Below, in pieces: positions 1-5,500 of a DNA stretch of 5,878 nucleotides (positions are counted from its first letter, which is position 1; each line of letters opens with the position of its first letter). The notes under the pieces are model-generated. The model had not been told where the DNA came from. It searched no databases and was given only the letters and a program-made list of their open reading frames with translations. Source of the DNA: Vulcanimicrobiota bacterium (GTDB taxonomy: Bacteria; Vulcanimicrobiota; Vulcanimicrobiia; Vulcanimicrobiales; Vulcanimicrobiaceae); assembly GCA_014305015.1 (NCBI GenBank), contig JACRUB010000204.1, positions 1-5,878 on the forward strand, in the 5' to 3' direction. The position numbers and the translations under genes are program-made.

Positions 1-289
1 CCCCAAGCTCTTCGCGCGATTCACGTTGCGCGCGCGCGAGTGGCGCCTCATCGGCAGTCGCCCCGCCCTTCACGATCTCGAGCACGTCGGCTTGAGCACC
101 GAAGCGAGCCTGTCGCGTCAACAACAAGTCATCGTCATCGACAATGACGGCCGCGGATGCCACAGGCACGTCAACAAGACCATGCTCGCCGAGCAATCCA
201 TTGGGATGCCGAATTTCATGGACTTGGAAGGCGAGCCAGGCATTGCGGTAAAGCTCGCGCTTTGCGATGCGTTCGTATCCGCCGTTCAT
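1..289 (-). CDS. NUDIX hydrolase, 5' part only (ADP-ribose pyrophosphatase-like)
   Basis: This is the first 96 residues of a gene that continues past the left edge. Translation from the ATG at 289 gives an N-terminal beta region of the ADP-ribose pyrophosphatase type (LYRNAWLAFQVHEIRHPNG near residues 13-31, LLLTRQARFG near 55-64), then a Nudix box at residues 75-96. The box fits GX5EX7REUXEEXG at every invariant position: G75, E81, R89, E90, E93, E94 and G96. These glutamates bind the divalent metal that drives hydrolysis of a nucleoside diphosphate linked to another moiety. The usual aliphatic residue after RE is a serine (S91), a mild oddity. A strong ribosome binding site (GGAGGA, 297-302) lies 7 nt upstream of the ATG and fixes the start. 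The gene is divergent from the amino acid permease. The family assignment is firm. The substrate is inferred from the N-terminal resemblance and cannot be settled because the C-terminal half is missing. Confidence 0.88.
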   Translation of the reverse strand, partial: MNGGYERIAKRELYRNAWLAFQVHEIRHPNGLLGEHGLVDVPVASAAVIVDDDDLLLTRQARFGAQADVLEIVKGGATADEAPLARAQRESREELG

Positions 290-340
290 GCGAGAATCCT
301 CCGGTAGGGCGAGACCGTCCCTTCTGCGAACCGGGCCCGA
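290..340. promoter_or_regulatory. Divergent 51-base interval between NUDIX and permease starts
   Basis: All transcription and translation signals for two divergent genes would have to fit here or inside the opposite coding regions. The only clear element is the NUDIX ribosome binding site. I see no convincing -35/-10 pair on either strand and no purine-rich Shine-Dalgarno sequence before the permease ATG; the bases just before it are C/G-rich. An in-frame stop (TAG, 305-307) closes the permease frame, and no ATG, GTG or TTG lies between it and 341. Confidence 0.4.
297..302 (-). promoter_or_regulatory. Ribosome binding site of the NUDIX gene
   Basis: Read on the minus strand this is GGAGGA, placed 7 nt before the ATG at 289. 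It is a near-consensus Shine-Dalgarno sequence and decides the start of the partial NUDIX gene. Confidence 0.8.
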
Positions 341-1867
341 ATGTCATTTGCCCAACGTCTTTTTGCCACCAGTTCCGTCGACAAGCTCCGCGAGCTCAGC
401 AAAGGAAAGATTCTCCGGCGCGCCCTGAGCGGCAAAGACCTTATTGCTATCGGCCTCGGCACGATGATCGGCGGCGGAATTTTCACGACTATCGGCACGG
501 GCGTCAAAGGCGCCGGCCCCGCGGTGATCATCTCCTACTTGCTCGCCGGCGTCACGTCGTTCTTCGCAGCGCTGTGTTACGCGGAGTTGGGAGCGATGGT
601 CCCGGTCGCCGGAAGCGCCTACACCTACGCCTACGCGACGATGGGCAAGCTCTTTGCATGGATCATCGGGTTTGCACTGATATTCGAATACGGCATCAGC
701 GCGGCGCCCGTGGCGCAGCAGTTTTCGGCCGCGTTTCAGGACGTCTTAAAAGCGGCGGGCGTCCAGTTGCCTTATTGGGCGCAGCAATCCAATCTGATCA
801 TGCACGGTGCGTGGTGGCAACTCGGGCTGTATGACTTCGCCCACTCACAAGTCGATCTCGTCGGTGCGCTGTTCGTGCTCGCACTCTCGGTCTTGCTCTC
901 TATCGGAATCCGCGAGTCCGCGACGACGAATAATATTTTTGTCGTGCTCAAAATTTCCGCACTGCTGGTCTTCATTGTCGCCGGCATCTTTCTGTTTCAT
1001 GCCGGCAATCTGCAGCATTTTAATCCCTTCGGCTGGGGCAAGCTCTCGCCGTTCGGGGGTTCGGCGGACTATAACTCAACGGTGCAGCCGTACGGCATCA
1101 TCGCAATTGCAGCCTATGTCTTCTTTAGTTACATCGGCTTCGATACCGCAACCACAACGGCCGAAGAATGCAAGAACCCGCAGCGCGACGTACCTTTCGG
1201 CGTGCTCGGCGCGCTCGGGATCGGGACGCTGATCTACTGCGCCACGGCGATCGTGCTCGTCGGCGCGGTGCCATGGAATAAGGTGCCGATCAAGGATCCG
1301 CTTGTGTTCGCGCTCGCACCGCTGCATTTGCCGTTCGTCAGCGGGATCATCATCATGGGCGTCCTTGCCGGTACGACAAGCGTTGCCTTGAGCTCGCTCC
1401 TCGGCCAGTCGCGTATCTTCTACGTGATGGCTCGGGATAAAATGCTGCCTCCTATCGTCGCCAAGGTGCATCCGAGATTCAAGACGCCGCTGAACACCAC
1501 GATGTTCACTGGCGTCATCGTGGCGCTGCTCACGCTCTTCGTTCCTTTGAATCAATTGCTCAATCTGGTCAATATCGGAACGCTGATTGCGTTCACCGTC
1601 GTCTGTGCGGGCGTTCTCTATCTGAGGCACCGCAAACCCGATATTCCGCGCACATTCCGAGTGCCGTTCGTGCCACTCTTTCCGATTCTCGGAATCGTGT
1701 TCTCGCTGTTCCTTGCGGTCTTCGGACTCTCGCGCACGACCTGGGAATGGTTTGCGGGCGCACTTGTGATCGGACTGGTCTTCTTCTTCGCCTACGGCTT
1801 CCGCAAATCGAATCCCGATGAAATCGGGCCGGTTGCCGAGCCCGAAGGCTTACAAATGGTTGACTGA
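341..1867 (+). CDS. APC-superfamily amino acid permease (cationic amino acid transporter-like)
   Basis: This 508-residue integral membrane protein resembles the CAT/YfnA group of the amino acid-polyamine-organocation superfamily and should import amino acids by secondary transport. After a short charged cytoplasmic N-terminus (residues 1-32), helix 1 holds the glycine-rich unwound substrate-binding segment (TMIGGGIF, 41-48). Further hydrophobic segments lie near 58-85, 92-120, 172-190, 200-220, 250-268, 288-310, 332-355, 388-404, 408-428, 444-463 and 469-486, about 12 in all. The family signature GFD...T.AEE..NPQRD.P is at 266-285. Length is normal for the group. The ATG at 341 is the only usable start after the in-frame stop at 305, although it lacks a visible ribosome binding site. 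The gene is divergent from the NUDIX gene, and its last 18 bases overlap the 3' end of the convergent small exported protein gene. Membership of the superfamily is firm. A preference for cationic amino acids is inferred from family resemblance only. Confidence 0.93.
   Translation: MSFAQRLFATSSVDKLRELSKGKILRRALSGKDLIAIGLGTMIGGGIFTTIGTGVKGAGPAVIISYLLAGVTSFFAALCYAELGAMVPVAGSAYTYAYATMGKLFAWIIGFALIFEYGISAAPVAQQFSAAFQDVLKAAGVQLPYWAQQSNLIMHGAWWQLGLYDFAHSQVDLVGALFVLALSVLLSIGIRESATTNNIFVVLKISALLVFIVAGIFLFHAGNLQHFNPFGWGKLSPFGGSADYNSTVQPYGIIAIAAYVFFSYIGFDTATTTAEECKNPQRDVPFGVLGALGIGTLIYCATAIVLVGAVPWNKVPIKDPLVFALAPLHLPFVSGIIIMGVLAGTTSVALSSLLGQSRIFYVMARDKMLPPIVAKVHPRFKTPLNTTMFTGVIVALLTLFVPLNQLLNLVNIGTLIAFTVVCAGVLYLRHRKPDIPRTFRVPFVPLFPILGIVFSLFLAVFGLSRTTWEWFAGALVIGLVFFFAYGFRKSNPDEIGPVAEPEGLQMVD
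1824..1845 (-). terminator. Possible terminator hairpin at the end of the minus-strand operon
   Basis: On the minus strand a perfect 6-bp GC-rich stem (TCGGGC / GCCCGA, 10-nt loop) begins 5 nt after the TAA of the last operon gene. It is followed by a short, interrupted T stretch (TTTCAT). Position and stem suit an intrinsic terminator, but the T-tract is weak. The sequence also codes for the C-terminus of the convergent permease, so the pairing could be chance. Confidence 0.3.
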
Positions 1868-2215
1868 ATCAGCGGGACGCGAGATGCGGCGCAGATTCAC
1901 GACATGGTTTGAATCCTCAACCCGGACCACAACCGGTAAAACTAACGATTTTGCGCGGTCGTCCGGGATGATTTGAAACTCCGTTCGCAGCGTTCCCGAA
2001 GCTGGAAGCACGATCGAAACTTGGTTGGGCGCACACAACCGCTGGGTGCAAAACGATCCCACCCAGTTTGCGGGTAAGCCGCTTGCACGCAGGAAGACTC
2101 GCGTTCCGGGCTTTGCCGAAACGGAGACGGCATACTTGCGCGCGTTCGGCACGCTGCTTGGCAGTTGCGCCGATGCACCCCAAAGCGTCAACGCGGCGGT
2201 TAGTGCGTGAACCAT
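1850..2215 (-). CDS. Small exported protein of unknown function with a CX4C cysteine pair
   Basis: This encodes 121 residues; I do not recognise a named family. The N-terminus (residues 1-16) is short, mostly hydrophobic and ends in ASA-Q, which looks like a signal peptide cleavage site. The remainder alternates short beta-prone stretches (YAVSVSA, TRVFLRASGL, QVSIVLPASG, TEFQIIP, PVVVRV) with polar turns, suggesting a small secreted beta-sandwich domain. The only two cysteines, C56 and C61 in the segment SFCTQRLCAP, could form a disulfide. The ATG lies one base after the stop of the thioredoxin-like gene, with the purine stretch GAAGAAG just upstream as a weak ribosome binding site, so translation is probably coupled. 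The stop overlaps the permease gene end by 18 bases. The tight coupling, signal-like N-terminus and ordered beta pattern argue for a real gene. A role as substrate or partner of the neighbouring thioredoxin is inference. Confidence 0.7.
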   Translation of the reverse strand: MVHALTAALTLWGASAQLPSSVPNARKYAVSVSAKPGTRVFLRASGLPANWVGSFCTQRLCAPNQVSIVLPASGTLRTEFQIIPDDRAKSLVLPVVVRVEDSNHVVNLRRISRPADSVNHL

Positions 2216-2216
2216 T

Positions 2217-2672
2217 TTACTTCTTCGCGATCAAGGACTTAACGGTGGCCATCACATCGGCGTCTTGGCCTTCGCCGATCACGGTTTTGCGCAAGTTGCC
2301 CTGGCGGTCGAAAATCAACTGCGTCGGCCAGTACTGAATGCCGTATGCGTTCCACAGTGCGTTCTCGTTATCGAGCGTGACGGGCCACAAAATACCTTGC
2401 AACGCCAAATTCTGAACGACGTTGGAACGAACGCGCTCGTAGGGTGTCTCAGGAGTGTGAATTCCAATAATCTGGAGATCTTTGCGCGATGTATTGCGGT
2501 AGAGCGACTTAAGCTCAGGAACGACGTGCTTGCAATTGATGCACCCAAAGGTAAAGACGTCGACGATGACGACTTTGCCGTGAAGATCTGCAGGCGCGGG
2601 TTTAGCGCCCAGCCACTGCTGAGCGGAGAGCAGCGGTAAAAGCGATACCGCAAAGACCAGGGCGTTGAACAT
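2217..2672 (-). CDS. Exported thioredoxin-like protein, DipZ/TlpA type, CINC active site
   Basis: A 151-residue thiol-disulfide oxidoreductase with a thioredoxin fold. Residues 1-17 form a hydrophobic signal peptide ending in LSAQQ. The redox motif is C44-I-N-C47 within FTFGCINCKHVVPEL; CINC is typical of the thioredoxin domain in DipZ-like proteins rather than the CPPC or CGPC of classical TlpA or thioredoxin. Other family marks are IIGIHTPE (68-75), the LDNEN.LWNAYG segment (100-111), the cis-proline in YWPT (P116) and a C-terminal GEG (133-135). The protein should act outside the cytoplasmic membrane, reducing or exchanging disulfides; the electron source (a CcdA/DsbD-like membrane partner) is not in the window. 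The start at 2672 is set by AAGGAG (2681-2686) 8 nt upstream. It follows the stalk-domain gene after 50 nt and precedes the CX4C protein by one base. The fold and redox motif are certain; the physiological substrate is unknown. Confidence 0.92.
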   Translation of the reverse strand: MFNALVFAVSLLPLLSAQQWLGAKPAPADLHGKVVIVDVFTFGCINCKHVVPELKSLYRNTSRKDLQIIGIHTPETPYERVRSNVVQNLALQGILWPVTLDNENALWNAYGIQYWPTQLIFDRQGNLRKTVIGEGQDADVMATVKSLIAKK

Positions 2673-2680
2673 ACAACATT

Positions 2681-2686
2681 CTCCTT
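2681..2686 (-). promoter_or_regulatory. Ribosome binding site of the thioredoxin-like gene
   Basis: AAGGAG on the minus strand, 8 nt before the ATG at 2672. Another ATG at 2679 is out of frame and only one base from this site, so it is not the start. Confidence 0.75.
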
Positions 2687-2692
2687 GCCATT

Positions 2693-2715
2693 AGAAGACG
2701 TACGAGAACGCTTCT
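2693..2715 (-). other. Weak hairpin in the gap between stalk-domain and thioredoxin genes
   Basis: This 50-nt gap is the only real spacer inside the minus-strand operon. It holds an imperfect inverted repeat (AGAAG / CTTCT plus CG / CG with one bulged base, 8-nt loop) 6 nt upstream of the thioredoxin ribosome binding site. No T-tract follows, so it is not an intrinsic terminator. It may be an mRNA processing or stability element, or chance. Confidence 0.2.
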
Positions 2716-2722
2716 TGGATGC

Positions 2723-3220
2723 CTATTGCGCTGGGGCGCTGTCGTCTGCGCCGGCCTGCGCGCCCGCTTCGATTACGCCAGGCGTATCGACGTCGATACG
2801 CGCTGTCTTGCGATCGTAGCGCGTCTTGACCGTAAAAGCTTGCGACATCGCGTGCAGCCCGATCATAACTCGACCGCGTACGCGAAACGGTGCGCGATGC
2901 AGCGTCATCGGATTTCCGTTGAGAGTAGCCTTAGTATGCCCGACGCTAAAACGCAGCGTTTGATCCCCACGGATCACCTCGATCTCATCGGCCTTGCCGC
3001 CTTTATTTTGAAAGTGCGTATCCGCACCCAGCGCTTCAGCTACCGCGCGAAGCGGCACAAAGACTTCGTGATCTTGAGTGACCGGCGGCACATCCGTAAC
3101 AACACTCTGGCCGTCGACGCGCAATTCGACCGGACGAGAAAACGCAAGCACCAGCGAGACCGCGAGTGCGATCAGCGCCGTCAGTGTTAATGTCTTCCAT
3201 CCCGTCATTTTCAAACTCAT
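2723..3220 (-). CDS. Membrane-anchored or exported stalk-domain protein (copper amine oxidase N-terminal-like)
   Basis: 165 residues. A charged start (MSLKMTGWK) and a hydrophobic helix near residues 10-28 form a signal peptide or an uncleaved anchor; no clear cleavage site is seen. Residues about 31-147 match the copper amine oxidase N-terminal (stalk) domain pattern: VELRVDGQSV, then VFVPLRAVAEALGA (53-66), a strand with an inserted charged loop (EIEVIRGDQTLRFSVG), T-K-A-T-L-N-G (96-102), and a second R-VMIGLHAMSQAF repeat leading to the final strand TARIDVD (139-145). The tail (148-165) is rich in Ala, Gly and Asp and probably disordered. These domains occur in many extracytoplasmic proteins, often beside wall-binding or enzymatic domains, but have no catalytic role of their own. 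Here the domain stands alone. The ATG overlaps the ispG stop (ATGA) and lacks a ribosome binding site, implying translational coupling. Domain call is strong; function is unknown. Confidence 0.85.
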   Translation of the reverse strand: MSLKMTGWKTLTLTALIALAVSLVLAFSRPVELRVDGQSVVTDVPPVTQDHEVFVPLRAVAEALGADTHFQNKGGKADEIEVIRGDQTLRFSVGHTKATLNGNPMTLHRAPFRVRGRVMIGLHAMSQAFTVKTRYDRKTARIDVDTPGVIEAGAQAGADDSAPAQ

Positions 3221-4356
3221 GTCAACTGAATTTCGTGCTTATAGTCCGGATATTGTTCGGCGATAACTTTTTCGATTTCGAGGCGTAAGGCACCGAGCAG
3301 GCGCTCTTCTGGAAATGTCCCGACGAGCTCCCCTTTACGGTAGATTGCCCCTTTACCCTTACCGCCCGCAACGCCAACATCGGCCATCTTGGACTCGCCC
3401 GGACCGTTGACCACACATCCCATCACGGCGACTTTAACGGGCGCTGTGTATTCCTTGGCGATGGCCTCGACGCTACGGCCAAGCTCCAGTACGTCGATCT
3501 CCGCGCGACCGCACGATGGACAGGCGGTGATTTCAAAGCCCTTCTCACGCAGGCCGAGCGCTTTGAGAATACCCCAGCAGACCGGAATCTCTTCAACCGG
3601 ATCGGCCGCCAGCGAAACACGCAGGGTGTCCCCGATACCTTCGAAGAGCAACAGGCCGAGGCCGAGCGACGATTTGATCGTTCCGTCACGCAACATCCCG
3701 GCTTCCGTAATACCCAGGTGCAGCGCGTACGGCGTCTCGCGCTCGGCCAGACGCTTATCCATCAAGCGATACGCAAAGACGGTGGTGAGCACGTCATGCG
3801 CCTTGAGTGAGATGATAATATCGGTATGCCCGAGGTCTTCGAGAATTTGCACGTGGCGCATTGCCGATTCGACCATTGCTTCGGGCGTGTGGCCCATCGT
3901 CTTCTCGAGGTCGGGTGCGAGCGAGCCCATGTTCACGCCGATGCGAATCGGCGTGCCGCGCTGGATTGCAAGCTCCACGACCTCTTTGGTCTTTGCGTAA
4001 TCGCGAATGTTGCCGGGATTGAGACGCAGCTTAGCAACGCCGGCTTGGATCGCGGCAAGCGCCATACGGTGATCGAAATGAATGTCGGCGACGATCGGGA
4101 CGGGCGAACGTTTAACGATATGAAGCAGACCTGCAGCATCACGCGCATCTTGCACGGTGCAACGGACGACTTCGCAGCCTTCCATTGCAAGCTCGTACAC
4201 TTGCGTGAGGGTCTTCTCGTAATCCGCCGTATCGGTGGTTGTCATCGACTGCACGACGACCGGATGATCGCCGCCGATCCAAATGCCCTTGGCATCGGAT
4301 TCGTCGTTCTTATTCTTGAGAAATACCGGTTTGGATTCCCGGCGCAGGCGGATCAT
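3217..4356 (-). CDS. ispG: 4-hydroxy-3-methylbut-2-enyl diphosphate synthase (IspG/GcpE)
   Basis: This cytoplasmic iron-sulfur enzyme converts 2-C-methyl-D-erythritol 2,4-cyclodiphosphate to HMBPP, the penultimate step of the MEP isoprenoid pathway. The 379 residues match the bacterial two-domain form. An N-terminal TIM barrel (about 28-265) shows the family segments IGGDHPVVVQSMTTTDT (27-43), VADIHFDHRMAL (89-100), KLRLNPGN (109-116), RIGVNMGSL (138-146) and LGITEAG (214-220). The C-terminal 4Fe-4S domain has the three cluster cysteines C279 and C282 (ACPSCGR) and C314 (MGCVVNGPGE), with E321 in NGPGE as the usual fourth ligand and active-site glutamate. An extra charged stretch near residues 14-24 separates the first strand from IWIGGD. 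The ATG lies one base after the rseP stop, with a modest AAGG 11 nt upstream. The stop overlaps the stalk-domain start by 4 nt. Identification is secure. Confidence 0.98.
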   Translation of the reverse strand: MIRLRRESKPVFLKNKNDESDAKGIWIGGDHPVVVQSMTTTDTADYEKTLTQVYELAMEGCEVVRCTVQDARDAAGLLHIVKRSPVPIVADIHFDHRMALAAIQAGVAKLRLNPGNIRDYAKTKEVVELAIQRGTPIRIGVNMGSLAPDLEKTMGHTPEAMVESAMRHVQILEDLGHTDIIISLKAHDVLTTVFAYRLMDKRLAERETPYALHLGITEAGMLRDGTIKSSLGLGLLLFEGIGDTLRVSLAADPVEEIPVCWGILKALGLREKGFEITACPSCGRAEIDVLELGRSVEAIAKEYTAPVKVAVMGCVVNGPGESKMADVGVAGGKGKGAIYRKGELVGTFPEERLLGALRLEIEKVIAEQYPDYKHEIQLT

Positions 4357-4357
4357 C

Positions 4358-5500
4358 TTAGAATACGCCTTTTCCAGCGACGAGGTTCGAGATGTCGTGA
4401 TAGGTCACGACGATCATGAGCAACATCAAGACGGCAAAGCCGGCGACGTGCACCAGTGCTTCTTTTTCGGGATCGACCGGCTTGCCGCGCAACATCTCGG
4501 CGATGATGAAAACCGCGCGCCCGCCGTCTAGCGCCGGGAACGGAAGCAAGTTGAAGACACCGAGCGTGAACGAAATGAGCGCCGCAAGTTGCAGATAAAG
4601 CGCCGGACCAAAGTCTTGATACGCCGCCGCCGCGCGTCCCATGCCGACGACACCCGTAACTTGCCCACCGTATTGACGCGGGTGAGAGATCAGCAAGCCT
4701 AGGCCGCCGACGGTTTGATCCCACATGTTGCGCATATCTGCGAGCGAACCCGTGAAGGCTTGCCCGATTCCCACGTGCACGATGACGGGGACTGGCTGAA
4801 AGCCGATGCAACCGAATTTCTTCGGATTGGGACCCGGACACAGCAGAGGTACGACGTCGACGGTGTACGGGACACCGTTATGCGAGAGAGCGATTTTTAA
4901 ATGCTTACCGAGCGAGGTGTGAATTGTGTCGATTAGGCGGGTTCCGTTGGTCACGTCGGCGCCGTTGATGGACAGCACTTTATCGCCGACTTGCACGCCG
5001 GCTTTTTGCGCGGGCATGCCCGCAACCAGCGGCCCGACGATGGGCTGATTTGCGCTCTCGCTCTTCACACCGAAAATCACCGCAGCCATAAACAAAATCA
5101 AAAACGCGAGAATGAAGTTTGCAACGGGTCCGGCGACGATAATCGCAAGTCGCTGCCAAGTCGGCTTGGCTTGAAAATTATCGGAATCGTGCAAAGCGCC
5201 CGCGTGTGCTTCGAACTCGCGCTTCTGCCCGGCCTCGCTGGTTTTGCCGTCCTCGCCTTGCATCGCGCAATAGCCGCCTATGGGGAGCAGATTGATCGCA
5301 TACGTCGTGCCGCTGCGAGGGCTCGTCCACTTCCAGAGTTTCGGTCCGAAGCCTACGGCGAATTCGTTGACCCGGACGCCGTAGCGGCGCGCCATTAAAA
5401 AATGTCCCAGCTCGTGGAGCACGACGAGAGCGGAGAGCGTGATCAAGAAGGTCAGCAACTTTTCCAGTTGGACGACCTCACTCATAAACGGACCGGTCAT
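4358..5500 (-). CDS. rseP: RseP-type site-2 zinc metalloprotease (RIP protease, M50B)
   Basis: A 380-residue intramembrane protease that cuts membrane-embedded substrates such as anti-sigma factors or signal peptide remnants. The first hydrophobic helix carries the zinc motif H29-E30-L-G-H33. The LLPIGGY loop (71-77) and GPVANF (124-129) are standard for the family. A single PDZ domain spans about 154-215 (VAGMPAQKAGVQVGDKVLSING). The third zinc ligand, D325, lies in NLLPFPALDGG (317-327), followed by a final membrane helix near 351-366. One PDZ and this length resemble the Gram-positive/cyanobacterial form rather than the two-PDZ E. coli protein. C221 and C231 flank a short loop after the PDZ domain. 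The ATG at 5500 shares one base with the dxr stop (TAATG) and has GAGG 4 nt upstream. An internal ATG at 5485 has no ribosome binding site and is less likely. Substrates cannot be read from this window. Confidence 0.96.
   Translation of the reverse strand: MTGPFMSEVVQLEKLLTFLITLSALVVLHELGHFLMARRYGVRVNEFAVGFGPKLWKWTSPRSGTTYAINLLPIGGYCAMQGEDGKTSEAGQKREFEAHAGALHDSDNFQAKPTWQRLAIIVAGPVANFILAFLILFMAAVIFGVKSESANQPIVGPLVAGMPAQKAGVQVGDKVLSINGADVTNGTRLIDTIHTSLGKHLKIALSHNGVPYTVDVVPLLCPGPNPKKFGCIGFQPVPVIVHVGIGQAFTGSLADMRNMWDQTVGGLGLLISHPRQYGGQVTGVVGMGRAAAAYQDFGPALYLQLAALISFTLGVFNLLPFPALDGGRAVFIIAEMLRGKPVDPEKEALVHVAGFAVLMLLMIVVTYHDISNLVAGKGVF

Noticed and set aside
26..307. Plus-strand open frame of 93 codons at the left edge
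   Set aside because: It lies opposite the NUDIX gene, whose Nudix box and ribosome binding site make the minus strand the coding strand.
157..834. Long plus-strand open frame (225 codons) spanning the NUDIX start and the permease start
   Set aside because: It is antisense to the NUDIX gene and out of frame with the permease, is very rich in Arg and His, and shows no domain. It is a shadow of GC-rich coding sequence.
1076..1630. Minus-strand open frame of 184 codons inside the permease
   Set aside because: Its product is dominated by Arg, Asp, Glu, His and Gln with no pattern, as expected from the reverse reading of a membrane protein gene.
2690..2718. TCTAAT as a -10 element for an internal promoter before the thioredoxin gene
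   Set aside because: The hexamer 17 nt upstream reads CCAAGA, a poor -35, and the remaining leader would be only a few bases longer than the ribosome binding site region.
3826..4419. Plus-strand open frame of 197 codons opposite ispG
   Set aside because: It is antisense to the well-supported ispG gene, has no recognisable domain and crosses the rseP-ispG junction.
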